A stretch of DNA of 64,000 bases from Phoenix dactylifera (taxonomy: Eukaryota; Streptophyta; Magnoliopsida; Arecales; Arecaceae), in contig NW_024068223.1 of NCBI RefSeq assembly GCF_009389715.1, positions 1 through 64,000 on the forward strand, in the 5' to 3' direction. Below, one piece after another: positions 48,700 to 60,334 of this stretch. The notes beneath the pieces were generated by a model, which was not told the origin of the DNA, ran no database searches, and saw only the letters and a program-made list of their open reading frames with translations. A program made the translations under genes and the position numbers. How positions within the stretch are numbered: position 1 is the first letter of the stretch; each line of letters begins with the position of its first letter.

Positions 48700-49401
48700 T
48701 ATAGACCTTTCCGCTGGGGGCTGTATTGTGGAAATAAAGGGTCTCAGACTTAATCCCACATCGACTGAATAGCGAAAAGATCTGTGCCTTAAATGGAGGG
48801 CTTGATTACCCTTCCCTCATGAGGCACATTTTAAAGGACAAAACTGTAAGGGGTGGCGCCCTCCAGCGAGCCCACTGGGCCCGGAGTCACCGATCCCCAA
48901 AGCGGACAATACCTTCTATGGGGACGCAGTTTTCTTTTCCTGTTCCAGTTCAGTAGGGGCTAAGGTCTGAGGTTGGAGGAACTTCGACCTCAACAATGGC
49001 ATGCCGGGTAAGGGCCCTTGACCTCGGCATAGACCTTTCCGCTGGGGGGTTGTGTTTCCTCCGACCTCAACAATGGCACGTCGGGTAAGAGCCCTTGACC
49101 TCGGCATAGACCTTTCCGCTAGAGGGCTGTGTTGTGAGAATAAAGGGTCTCGGACTTAGTCCCACATCGACTGAATAGCGAAAATGTCTGTGCCTTAAAT
49201 GAAGGGCTCGATTACCCTTCCCTCAGGAGGCACCTTTTAAAGGACAAAACCGTGAGGGGTGGCGCCCTCCAACTAGCCCACTGGGCCCGGAACCACCGAT
49301 TCCCAAAGTGGATAATATCTTCGGTGGGGATGCAGTTTTCTTTTCCAGTTCGAGTTCGGTGGAGGCTAAGGTCTAAGATCGGAGAAACTTCGATCTCAAC
49401 A
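48700..49401 (+). mobile_element. Tandem LTR-like array (274 / 55 / 22 / 55 / 274 bp)
   Basis: Two copies of a 274-bp unit (48722-48995 and 49128-49401) both run from TGT to CTCAACA and align without net length change; identity by eye is roughly 85-90%. Between them lie two 55-bp spacers (48996-49050 and 49073-49127), nearly identical to each other, separated by a 22-bp mini-unit (49051-49072) that keeps only the start (TGTGTT) and the end (CGACCTCAACA). The last 22 bp or so of the spacer (TAGACCTTTCCGCTGGGGG) also precede the first unit. It looks like a TRIM-type element arranged as a tandem array, with most of one middle LTR deleted. No coding frame and no convincing primer-binding site. 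Confidence 0.75.
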
Positions 49402-50395
49402 TGTGCAAATAATGACTTTTAAGAGATAAATATGCAATAATCTATTTTTGTAACGGCATATACACAAAACAATCGTTTGTTTCTTTGTGTTTTAATTTAG
49501 TATGAAATTTATGCCATATAATTAAGTTGGCTTTGCTTGGCTGCTTTGGTTGGAGTACACTTTTGCTTTCTCTAGCTGAATTGAATTAATACTTTATTTA
49601 AACATTTTAATTGATTATTGTAATGCCACGTCGATATAATCCGATTCTATTTTTTCCCAATATTATAGCTATCATTATTAGCTTTTAATTCAACTATTCA
49701 TCTGATCAAACCGGCATAACATGTTCCAATTGATAAAATATCTTGATTCGCACAGCTTGAATCCACCATAATTTACTTTTTATCTAAAGTTTTGTTGTTT
49801 CTTGCAATTATCATTAGTTAAAAGTACAGAACTTATATTTGTGAACTAACAATCATTGAGATGGAGACATACCGTCTACTAAAAATATTATAAAACTGCA
49901 CACTGTGCCTTTTTTTAACGTCTAGTAGATGGATAGGCCATCAGCATATACTAATTATTGATCGAACTTGAGCACAACAAATACCAAATTTTATATAAAT
50001 TTAACCGATTAAAAATGAATAGAGTTTAAGCTCGAGTTCTGATCTATGATCAGCTTTTTTTGCATGCTATATAAAATAAGTTGCTCTTCATGATTTCAAT
50101 GCTCAGCCTATCATTCTTGCCTTTCTTAACTTCTACATGATGTATCAACCCCTTATATCACATGCAATACAAAAATAAATCCATCCTCACCATTTCAAAG
50201 CTTAGCCTGTCATCCTATGTGTTACTAAGTGGAGCCAACTTAAGTATTGTATAATCTTCTAGTTATTTAATACCAAAGTCTCCTGGTTTCAGAATTGACG
50301 TTGACTCATGGAAAGTGGGTCGTACTCATCCTGAATGCTAGACAAACACCCCAGGGATTCATCCTAACCTGCCGACTGATTCATATGCCATTGAG
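49402..50395. other. AT-rich intergenic region, nothing recognised
   Basis: No coding gene or named repeat is supported. Confidence 0.45.
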
Positions 50396-50399
50396 GGGG

Positions 50400-50935
50400 C
50401 CACCAAGTTAAAAATTAAAAATATCAATTTATGATCTAATCCATCAGCCCAACGTCCAACTTTATGTTTGGGTTTAATATAAACTGATTTAGATAGAACT
50501 GCTTGTCTAAATCTATTTATTAAATAAGTTTGGCTCAGATTTAAACCTTTGATCTATTTATCTCATTTTGACCTATTTAATAATTGAGTCAGATTATGAT
50601 CCGATTCGTTTATCCTATTTAAAATATATTTTAACATATTTAACATGTTTCTGACCTGTTTAACTTGACCTGCTTAACCTATTTAACCTGTTTAAATCCA
50701 TTTAACCCATTAAAAATCTGTCTGGCCCATTTAACCCATTTAGCAGTTGATAAATTAGTTATATGGGCCAAACAGGATACCTGTTTAATAAATAAGTTGG
50801 ATTCAGATTTAAAATTTTGACTTGTTTAATAAATAGATCAAGTTTGGATTGATGAATTTTTTATCCAACCAGCATCTAAGCCAACTCGTATCTGACCCGA
50901 TCCGACCCAACTCAACCTGATTGCTACCTCTAGTA
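50400..50935 (-). mobile_element. hAT-like non-autonomous element (left end uncertain)
   Basis: On the minus strand it starts TAGAGGTAGCAATCAGGTTG followed by GGGTCGGATCGGGTC, typical of plant hAT termini. The body repeats ACCTATTTAACC and CCATTTAACCC many times. The other end is not clear. The terminus matches the fragment at 47928 in opposite orientation. Confidence 0.45.
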
Positions 50936-50939
50936 CCAG

Positions 50940-52440
50940 AAATTCAAATCCTCTTATGGCTGAAATTATGGATGGAGCACGAGTGCACGACCTTACCAAG
51001 ATGGATACATTCCTTTGCGCTGGCCTATAAACTGGGAATTGCCCAAAAAGAAGATTTGGCTAGGAAGTGCTCAATTATCTTGTTCTAAATAAAATTTTTT
51101 CATTCAAAAAAGAAGAGTATTAGCTATATTTTGGTGGTAAAGGACCGCATGGTTGGTTGCTAGACTTCTTATAATTAACAATCTGATGGGCACCTGACTT
51201 TTCCCTTTTATTTTCTTTACAGAAAAAAGAAAGTGGAAGGAATGAAAGTCCTATGCTAGGAGAACAAGGCTTGAATCCAGATATCCTTAGCAACTTTGAT
51301 AGTACCTTTTTAGGAATTGGATAATTAGATAGTGTTTCTCTATGAACAACAATCTTGGATGCTTGTCCTGATTTTTTTTAAGGCTATAGTTTCAATGGAG
51401 GGTTCATGCTTAAAATGGACAATAGAACAGATCACTCAAATAAATATCAAATTAATTATTTTAAACAATATATTGGCTTTGAATCTGGACATGGTAGAAG
51501 AGCAAGTATTTAGAAATAAGATACCAATTAACTTTGCTAACAATTATTGATAATATTAAATTGATTGCTAAACAAAATAAAAATACTCAATACATACATT
51601 TTAAGATAATTCGGTTGGATTTGTCGTAGAATCTAATGCATATACCAAATCTATAGTGTTTTCATTAAGATTTTAAAAAGAATAAAAATATTTATTTTTT
51701 TTATAGAATGGGACATCATTCCATTGATCATTCATGTAGATGCATTCTATCATTTTCTCTTTCTTTTTTTTCTTTATTTTTTCATTTTATTTCCTTTTTT
51801 CCCCTTTTTTTGTTTTTTCTTTTTCTGCTTTTATTTCTTTTTTTTCTCTTCTTTTATTTCTTTCATTTTGTTTTCTTCCTTTTTTTTTTTCTTCTTTCCT
51901 TTTTTTTTGTCCTTATTTTTTTTTTCTCCTCTTTCTCCAACTTGTTGAAATCCTACCCCTACTCCGGATTTTTTTTATTATATATAAAAAACGAGATAGC
52001 AGGAGAGCCGCCACTAGTTTAAAACTTTGATTCTAATTATCAAATACTCTGAGATATTCACATACAACGGAGGTGGATGCAGCCCATAAAATAAAAAAGA
52101 AGCAGAAAATACATAAAAAAACGAAACCAAGACGTAGTTATCCCAAACAAAATCTTCTGATTGATGAGATGTAAAGGATGCCACACAGTCTGCCGTGCTA
52201 TTTGTCTCACGAAAAATATGGGCAGCTTGGTGGGGGACACTTCCTCAAAAGACTACGGATGTCATGTAGCAGCCGCAGCTCATCCGCCATAAGACTCGAA
52301 TCTCGGATCTACTCGATTAACATGGTTGAGTCTCTTTTCAAGACAACATAGTCCGCGATCATAGAAGATATTCTCCTGCTGGGCCGTGACCGCAGCACCT
52401 ACCGCAGTCTGATAGAAGATACTTTGATCTATTTTTTCTT
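50940..52440. other. Intergenic region upstream of the cytochrome b561 gene
   Basis: No gene is supported. It contains the T-rich tract listed separately. The interval from about 52200 is probably regulatory sequence for the gene at 52873. Confidence 0.4.
51745..51950. repeat. T-rich (TTTC/TTTTCT) low-complexity tract
   Basis: About 200 bases of T with scattered C. Phe-rich frames across it are artefacts. Confidence 0.9.
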
Positions 52441-52591
52441 CTCTCCCTTCTTTTTTTACGTGTCCACATGTCCACGGTGGACCATATTCATCTAGAAATT
52501 TCTCGCCTCTTACCTCGCTCCATTACATCACCGCGGACCAACCAGACAGATACAAATGTTCTTCAAAATACAAAGATAGATTTCATGTTCG

Positions 52592-52646
52592 ATCTTCTTC
52601 CGCCTTTTTTTTTTGTTTTTTTTTGGTAGAAATCTTCTTCCGCCTT
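52592..52646 (-). mobile_element. Tail-only retroposon insertion with 15-bp TSD, in b561 promoter
   Basis: The direct repeat ATCTTCTTCCGCCTT (52592-52606 and 52632-52646) flanks 25 bases. On the minus strand these are TTCTACC followed by A9-C-A8. TACC plus A-tail is also how the SINE at 63041 ends (TTACC plus A). The insertion lies about 230 bases upstream of the cytochrome b561 ATG. Confidence 0.75.
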
Positions 52647-52872
52647 CCCACCAACTTCGCCCGTCAATGTCTGGAACATGCGCCCAAACAGAGGGACCCA
52701 CCCATGACGTATGTGCTTCCGAAACTGATGGAAATCGGACGGCCCGGATCTCGCGGCATCCGGTTCCAAAGTAATAATTCATAATTATCGCCCAAGGTAA
52801 AGACAAATGCCTTCCGGGATCGCTCGTCTGAGAAGTAAGGAGAACAGAAGAGAGCAGAGGAGAGGAGAAGAG

Positions 52873-55800
52873 ATGGGAGGATTGCCGGGGGTGAGGGCGT
52901 TGCCGTTCACGTTCGCGTCGCACGTGCTGGCGGCGGCGGCGGCGGCGATGGTGCTCGTGTGGAACATCCATTTCCGGGGAGGGCTCGCCTTCGAGTCCAC
53001 CAACAAAAATCTCATCTTTAATGTGCGTTATCTTCGATTTCCTTGTTTGTTATGCTTCATCCTTTGCTGTTCTTTATTTCATCTTCTTGGGATTTTATGA
53101 GAGAAAATTTATGTTGTGCATTAAATTACTCCTCTTTTTTTTTGGGTGGGGGGGGGGGGGGGGGGGGGGGTGGTGTTGGAGTTGGAAGGTGACATGATTG
53201 GTGTTTTCTTTAGTTTAATATAACCTTGTGGTACGACATACGTGAGTGGAGTGGGTCTGATGGTTTTGATTGGGTGTTCCATGTAGTGTGATTGTTACTT
53301 TTATTGGAAGTTGCGGTGTTTGTGTTTTTCTTGTTTTATTTTTTGGATTGGAGATGATTGATGCCCTCTAATATTTGTGAATTTTCTATATTTTTATGCT
53401 TTTATAGATGTTTTTGGACAATTTTTAATGGACGCAGGATGCGCCTCTTGCTCTGTCAAACAAAAATGGCTCCTTTTAAAGAACATCCTTCTTCTGTTTT
53501 TCAGCTCAAAATAGCTCTTTTAAATAATTTCGATGCTCAAAGAACTTTTGGTTTTCAGCTTAAAAAGTCCTTCTAAATAAGTTTGATACCTAAAGAATAT
53601 TGATCATATTAAATGACACATGCTTCTTGTTTGGTGAGATCTGACCAATGGTCTGTCATAACGAGGAGAATCCATCTTTACTGGAGATTATCAAACCAAT
53701 GAATTTTGAATGTTAATTTCTTTTCTATGATCTCAATAGCAAGTTCAGTGGTTCACCACTATTCTCAATAGCAAGTTTATATGTTATTAGACGCCCAGTG
53801 TTTAACACATACTGTATAACTGATATCGCGAGGACTGTGACTAAACACATTAAAATTTGGTTAAATTTGAACTTACAAAATTTAAGATTGCTCCCATGTT
53901 TGATCTTAATTGCTTTTGTTCTAGTTGCTGATTTGACACAACTTTTTTTGGGGGGGCATGAAAGTCGATCATTTTTCCCCATCGCTCAGACTGCCACTTT
54001 GTTGAATTATAATCTAGATTGCATTAGAGAACTTCATTCCAACTGCAATTATCATCTTTTCCACATAATCTGTTGTTTTGTTTCTTTTGTTTTCTAAAGA
54101 TGAAACTATTGATGTTGTTTTACTTGTCAGAAGAGATAGATTTGATGAAATGGGAAAATATGGAATAATTTCTTATTGCTTAAACATTCACGATTGGTTT
54201 TTGTAATTTTTTACTGTTGCAGGTTCATCCGGTTCTTATGACAATTGGATTCATTATCATGGGAAGTGAAGGTAAGCAAGCTGAAGGACATTGATCATTA
54301 GCCTTGTATGTTTTATAATGGATATATCGTTTCTTTTTTTCAAACTGATATGCAGCTATAATGAGTTACAAAGCTTTCCCCTGGAGTCATGAAGTACGTA
54401 AAGTGGTTCATTTGGTTCTTCATGCAATTGCTCTTGTACTTGGAGCTGTGGGAATCTATTGTGCATTCAAGTTTCATAACGAAAGTGGAATTGCTAATTT
54501 GTACAGCTTGCATTCCTGGGTTGGGCTTGGTACTATCTGCTTATATGGCATTCAGGTGAATTACAACAATCTACACTGTAATGCTCTGACAAACTAGTTT
54601 AAGTTGTTATGCATATTAGAAATGAATCCTTATGAGAATGCATGTCGTGCATTTCTAAGTCATAGACACATACTCTGTTAGCATGTGAATCGACAAAAGA
54701 CAGATGCTGCAAACTGCATGCGCAATTGTATCAAAAAGCAGCGCAATTGTATCAGATAGCAGCATGGTGTTAGATATGGCTAGGATATAACAAAAGACTT
54801 CAGATACATTTAGGATACTTATTGAATATGTTTTGGTTTGACATAGAGAGGTGCTGATGTCTTTCTTTTGGATGAGTGTTTAACGACGAATACTATAGAT
54901 TGATATGAGTATATGGAGTGTGGACTATGGTCTGTTCATTTGAATGATGATATGTATGTATGGTCATGTATGGTCACATAGCTTGTGGATGGCCGTGCAG
55001 TTTGTAGATGTTGATATTGTTGAATGGAGTAAGAACTATGTTATTGTGACAAAAGCCACTACACTATAGAAACTTTTTTTTCTTGCATATATATATATAT
55101 AACGTGTGCTTATTTTTGTTATATCGCAATTGTATCATATCCAAATTTTTTTCAACATTTGTCATATTGATATATTTGTATTATACATGATCTCAAGTGC
55201 TGACCATGCTGGTTGGCACATTCTATGCAAAACCAGTACCAGTACCTAGCATGGGTCAGCACAGCACTCACCTAACTTTTTTAATAATTTTAATTAAAAA
55301 ATAGTATGTTCTAGCAAAGTGTGGGGCTTAGCATGGCATAGCACATACTATGTTGGAGGGTGTCTAGCATACTTGCATCAATATTTAAAACCTTATGGTG
55401 TTCTATTGTATCATTATCACAATCCTATATCCATATTGATGCTCATAGACATGGATTAATGATTACAAATTTACAACTGAAAATAAGAAAGACCTTGTTG
55501 ATAGTGTGGGGCTTAGCATGGCATGGTACATACTATGTTGGAGGGTGTCTAGCAAACTCACAGCAATATTTAAAACCTTTCAGTGTTTTATTGTATCATT
55601 GTCCCAATCTTATATATATATTTGATGCTTCATAGACATGGATTTATGATTACAAATTTACAACTGAAAATAAGAAAGACTTTGTTGATGACAAGTAACA
55701 GTAGCAGTGTGAAAAACAGCAAGACAAGCAGCAGATATTGCATTAACAGAAGTGGCAATTCCTCAAAAAAGATATTTCTCTACTTGTTGCTTACAATAAC

Positions 55801-56901
55801 ATTCAAAGTGGCAACACTTATGTCAGCATCACTCACAAGATGCATTTTAAGCAACACAAAACAGCATCTATCCTGGTGATCTTCATGCACTGTATTCATC
55901 CTATCTTATTATCATAACATTTGTAACTATATCGTCTTCCAAACATTTTTATGAGTTAATATTCACTGCCATTATTGCTTATCATTTCTTGATAAAACCC
56001 ATGAATATTAGTACTACTTGAGCAGTTTGGAGTTTTAGTTATTAAGTCAAGGAGGGTGTTAGTTCTAAGTATAGAATTTGAACTTTTCATATCTAGAAGC
56101 CTGAATTTTCATAACTATAATAAAGATTATGAAGAATTGTCTTAGATGTTTTTGGCTATTAGCTTTGAAGACTGAGAAGTTTCAAATAGGAGAGGGTTCG
56201 ATTAAATCCATCGAGTTGTATGAAATGAGGGAGACCTGAAAATATAGATGGCAGCTCGGAAACTATGAAACTTAAAATATTGAATAAACTGGTGAAGAGG
56301 TGAAAATTTTTTAAATAAGACAAATGAAAAAGAGAATTTCATGATGTTATTAGAATTACACAAGTATTTTTGGGGCCATCATGGTAGATCAGCAGTCAGC
56401 AGCATAATTATATCTTTTTTCTAATTATTTTTTGGAAAAAGAGAAGGATTAGTTGCATTTCAAAATGATTTGCTACACGCACATGTTATCATTGTATTGT
56501 TTTAATTTCTCCTCATGCACTCTGTTTATGGAGCTTTTCTGCATCAATATTTGGTATTTATTTCAGCTTTTCTTCTGCTTTTATTTTTTCAGTGGATTTT
56601 TGGCTTTGTCACCTTTTTCTTTCCTGGTGCTGCCCCAACTCTCCGTCGTGATGCTCTTCCTTGGCATGTATTTTTTGGGCTCTTCGTCTACATATTGGCC
56701 TTGGCCAGTGCAGAATTAGGCTTTCTGGAGAAGCTCACTTTCCTACAGAGCACAGGCCTCGCCAAGTATGGTTCAGAAGCCTTCCTCGTAAATTTCACAG
56801 CTCTTGTTGTGATATTGTTGGGAGTCTCTGTTGTGATATCTGCTATTGCTCCTGCCCACATTGAAGATCCCCATAGTTATACTGCAATATCAGAAAATTA
56901 G
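52873..56901 (+). CDS. Cytochrome b561, transmembrane ascorbate ferrireductase
   Basis: Di-heme membrane protein that passes electrons from cytosolic ascorbate across the tonoplast or a related membrane, reducing Fe(III) or monodehydroascorbate. Exons 52873-53022, 54223-54271, 54356-54555 and 56593-56901 give 235 aa; phases agree. The four conserved heme-ligand histidines are His52 (VHPVLM), His85 (KVVHLVLH), His119 (SLHSWVG) and His158 (PWHVFFG), with spacings of 33, 34 and 39. AIMSYKAFPWSHEVRK (67-82) is the cytosolic ascorbate-side loop. Six hydrophobic segments are visible, the first within residues 10-30 in a GC-rich exon with an alanine run. The C-terminus EDPHSYTAISEN is short and polar. 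Length is normal for the plant CYBASC group. Introns hold a G23 run (intron 1) and a 185-bp tandem duplication (intron 3). The membrane location is inferred from the family. Confidence 0.95.
53148..53170. repeat. G23 homopolymer in b561 intron 1
   Basis: Twenty-three consecutive G on the plus (transcribed) strand, after a T run and GGGT, 126 bases after the exon 1 donor. Length may be affected by sequencing or assembly error. Confidence 0.8.
55319..55690. repeat. ~185-bp tandem duplication in b561 intron 3
   Basis: GTGTGGGGCTTAGCATGGCA near 55319 recurs at 55504. Both copies share GTTGGAGGGTGTCTAGCA, CATAGACATGGATT and ACAACTGAAAATAAGAAAG. Divergence is modest. Confidence 0.85.
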
Positions 56902-58560
56902 TATATTTTAAAAATTCTCTGATGACCATGATTCTCTCTTATCGAAACATTATCACTTCTACATATATTTACCTCTGCATATCCTTCTATATTAGGCTTG
57001 CATGACCCCCTCTTGAGTAATTTGTTGGTTGAATGGATCTTTGAAAGAGGGATTTGTATGGGCTCTTTTGTATGCAAAGTTTCTATCCTGCTGAGAAAAG
57101 CAAACATCTAATTGAATCACTTGCTTTTGCAATCTGTATTGTCTTTAATTAATTATCTTTTCTTCTACGTTGCCTTTCAGTGGAACTTAAATCATATTTA
57201 AAATATTTTGAACATTGTAACTTCTTTTCTAGTGGTATTAATATTTGTGACTGCATGTTTAAACTATGCAAAGGTTACTTGGTTGTGGAAACTTAATTTT
57301 TCTTTTGCTTTCATGCTAATTTTATTTTGTAATTAAAAATTTTAATGAGCTATTGAAGATATCATTTAATGGATAATGGCTTAAAAATCAAGGGAATAAA
57401 AACATATTAGTATTTGTCTTCGCATATGATGATGCTGTTGTTGCTTGAAATGGCATTGTCTAAACCTGTATTCGTTTCCTTGGCTGAAGCTGACATACTG
57501 CCGACAAAGTTGATAAGGAATTTATGTTCATATATTCTTTTATGGGGAAATCTGATGCCAGATATATTCACTGTTAATTAGTGTTGACACTGGCAAGTGG
57601 GGAAAAAGTGTTATAATGGCAAGAGGAGAAATAAAGTCATGAAAAATTTTAGATAAGCAATATTAGAAGAGTACAAGGAAAAAATGATATTACCACTTCA
57701 GATTGGGAATTCTGAAAGGCCCCCTTTACAAAAGCTTATGGCTTAAGCTCATCAACTTAATCGTCAGAAACAGCAGGCCAACCTTAATTACAGAAGTTCA
57801 GAAATCATTGTAGGCAGATCTAATGGTTAGTTTTGTTGTAAATTGAAAACTTGTTTATGATATGAGATATATTGTTTACTCTTCTGGAAACTTTTAGGTG
57901 ACATGGAATCTATGACTCCTTATCTCCATCATGGGGAACAATCAGAGAAATGGTTTATATTCCATTATATGATAAATTTCAATTCTTTGGGCACTGTATC
58001 CTACTTCCTCACAAAACAAAGTTTGAAAAAGAAACGGTAGGGAAAAAAATAATTAAAAAGGAAAAGAAAAATATAAAGAACTTTAAGTCAAGGCAAATAA
58101 CAACCATGCTACATAAACATCTTGATTGGGGATGTTAATAAGGAGCAATTAATTCTGGGCATTTCATTCAGGTCCTAAATCTAAGACCAATCCAACCAAA
58201 TCCAATAGGCCTAATCCTGTCCCGACCTAGTCTGACCATATTTTTCCCTTGCCTACTGAACCTGACCTTCCCAACCTGAAAAGGGGAAAAGAAAAAGGGA
58301 AAAAGGGCAAAAAGTATGAGCATGAAAGCAAAGTTGTGCCTCTTTGTAGAACATCAAATATTACCCTGTTATCTGCAAATCCTAAATAATGTCACTTTTA
58401 CTTCAGGAATTTCTGAAGAAACAAGAATAGTTAGAACTACACTGTTATCATAGAATAGAAATGGCCGGTACTTTTTCCTATTTTCATTTATGAAGATTAT
58501 CGAGCTCTTCCGACTCTTTATAGGATCATGAGATATGGTGAGGGTGGTGGTGCTTGGCCT
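56902..58560. other. b561 3' UTR and intergenic region
   Basis: 3' UTR followed by AT-rich sequence. A CCAATCCAACC/CCTGACC-type patch near 58180-58280 resembles hAT-end repeats. No gene is supported. Confidence 0.4.
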
Positions 58561-58570
58561 TAAATTACTA

Positions 58571-58690
58571 GTAGGGCTGCAATCGAGCCGAGCTGAGCCG
58601 AATAGTTAAAAGCTCGCGCTGGACTCAATTCAAATTATTTGGACTCGAAACTTGACTCGAGACAAAGCTAATAATATCTTCATGTTAATA
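58571..58690 (+). mobile_element. hAT-type terminus fragment
   Basis: TAGGGCTGCAATCGAGCCGA (58571 on) matches the left end of the hAT element at 4572 in type, followed by GAGC/CTCG-rich subterminal sequence. The other end was not found. Confidence 0.5.
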
Positions 58691-59094
58691 ACTTTCCGAG
58701 AAGGAGGAGAACCTGTTGAAGATTGATTGCCAAAGCTTCATACAAGTAGCTAATCTTTCCCCATTTCACTACGCAAAGGGGGGAATAGAATAGATTGAGA
58801 CGCATGGATATTGAACTAGAGAAGGTTAGTAATATTATATATTTTATATTTTTCTCGTTTTGAAGATTAAATTGTCTCTTCTATATCATCCAGGTTTAGT
58901 AATATATTAAGATGCTAACCCTCAAAACGTGTGAATTAATAAGAATATGCACTGGTAAAGTAAACTTTTACGACGTTGATGTAAAACTACAATAAATTGG
59001 CCATGCTGCGCTATCCCGAACAAAGGGGAGGAGATATCCTAAACTAAATGGGAATAGGCTAAACCATGGCACCTCCAAAGAATCTCCACACTCT

Positions 59095-59319
59095 CTAAGC
59101 CGAGAAGCAGCTGAAAACGATATCCTCCTTTGTCCCGGCCCCCACCAACTTGCCACCCTTCTCCCTCCCGAACCCGGCCATCCAAGCGTTCGTCGGCTTC
59201 TTCTCCTCGCCGGCCGATTCCGAGACCACCTCCCGCCGTTTCCCATCGTCGGCGGCCACCCGCATCTGCCTCTCTCTCCGCCGTTTGATCACGTATTCCT
59301 CCGAGATGTACACGTCCAT
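59095..59319 (-). CDS. Possible small unknown protein (74 aa)
   Basis: I do not recognise this protein. The frame starts MDVYISEEYVIKRRRERQMR, is highly charged (Arg, Lys, Glu), and ends GTKEDIVFSCFSA. It has no signal peptide or membrane segment. Support comes from context: a TATA box (59473-59479) about 155 bases upstream and two ABREs further up, all oriented for this strand. Codons are GC-rich at third positions, unlike the AT-rich surroundings. The start is the first ATG of the frame. Other frames of similar length overlap it on both strands, so coding status is not proven. A spliced upstream exon is possible but not evident. Confidence 0.45.
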   Translation of the reverse strand: MDVYISEEYVIKRRRERQMRVAADDGKRREVVSESAGEEKKPTNAWMAGFGREKGGKLVGAGTKEDIVFSCFSA

Positions 59320-59472
59320 CGCCGATTTGAATTACCCACAATGCCCTCCCCTGGTGCCTGTTATAGCTCTTGCTATAGCTAAGCAGGCAAAGTTAGGGAG
59401 GGCTCTGCAGCTGGTAGCAATGTGGGGTATGGCTTCGGAGAAGAGATTGGCGAAGCTGTGAAGGTGGGGTGG

Positions 59473-59479
59473 TATTTAT
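59473..59479 (-). promoter_or_regulatory. TATA box of the 74-aa ORF
   Basis: ATAAATA on the minus strand, predicting transcription from about 59440 and a leader of about 120 bases. Confidence 0.45.
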
Positions 59480-59647
59480 GGCGACGTAGTAATTGGAGGT
59501 GGTAGGAATCCAGTGGGCACCAGTCCCAGTTTCTCTCCTGCTGTTTCTAGTAGAGAATGGAATGGAATGGAAAGTATTCACCAAAAAGGTGGCGTTGGGT
59601 CCTTCCAAATGCCTTCATGGCCTTTGGGCTGGGGTGGCTGGCAACAT

Positions 59648-59665
59648 ACGTGGCCGCCACGTGTC
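59648..59665 (-). promoter_or_regulatory. Palindromic double ABRE / G-box
   Basis: ACGTGGCCGCCACGT (59648-59662) is a perfect 15-base palindrome made of two ABRE cores facing each other; GCCACGTGTCC overlaps it as a classic ABRE/G-box. It is about 330 bases upstream of the 74-aa frame. It suggests ABA- or stress-linked control of whatever gene lies beside it. Confidence 0.55.
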
Positions 59666-60334
59666 CAAGTAGCAGCTGTTCTCATGCATGGAACGTAGGC
59701 AGTGGTAAAGGGAAAACAAAAGTAACAGGCTTTTGTATCTTTTAGCTATGGAATACGTTGGGCAGTGGTGCTGTAAACCGACCACACCATTGCAACTCTG
59801 CTTGAGGTTAAGAAGAAAACAAGAATATAATTTTATTTGTTTGAAGTTTGTGATTTGTAATCCTGAGTGTGGCAAGCATGCACAAAGATTGCAAGAAATG
59901 GCAAGTGAAGGTACATATGGAGCTGGCCCATTGTTTTGGCATAGGCCATAAACTTTAATAAAAAGAATGGAAGAATTAGGAAGAGGTTTTTTTTAAGTTG
60001 ACTGAAGATTAGTAAGTAGACATCCAAGTCAAAAAAAGGAGGGTGTAAATCCACATCACAGAGACCACAATTTTGGGCCCCTGGTTTTAGGAGGAGGATG
60101 CCTTCCACTTGGGTTTATTGTTTCTTAGGGCATTAAGCTTGAGGTTTAGTACAATATTGGAGATCAAGGAGTTTCCTGCTTGATTGGAGCAAACAGTGGG
60201 CTTTTTTACGGCGGGCGGGAGGGGGGAATGGATGTAACCAGGTGGGGAACAGCGTGGGATTATATACTCTAATGCTTTGGGTCATGCGAAAAGAAGTTTC
60301 TGAGTAACTAAGGGTCCTATGGTGGTATTGCATG

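Noticed and set aside
51708-52030. Phe-rich frames suggesting a membrane protein
   Set aside because: Translation of a T-rich low-complexity tract in all three frames.
59150-59461. 103-codon plus-strand frame opposite the 74-aa gene
   Set aside because: The TATA box and ABRE palindrome are read as serving the minus strand, and the upstream plus strand lacks such elements; still, coding strand is not proven.
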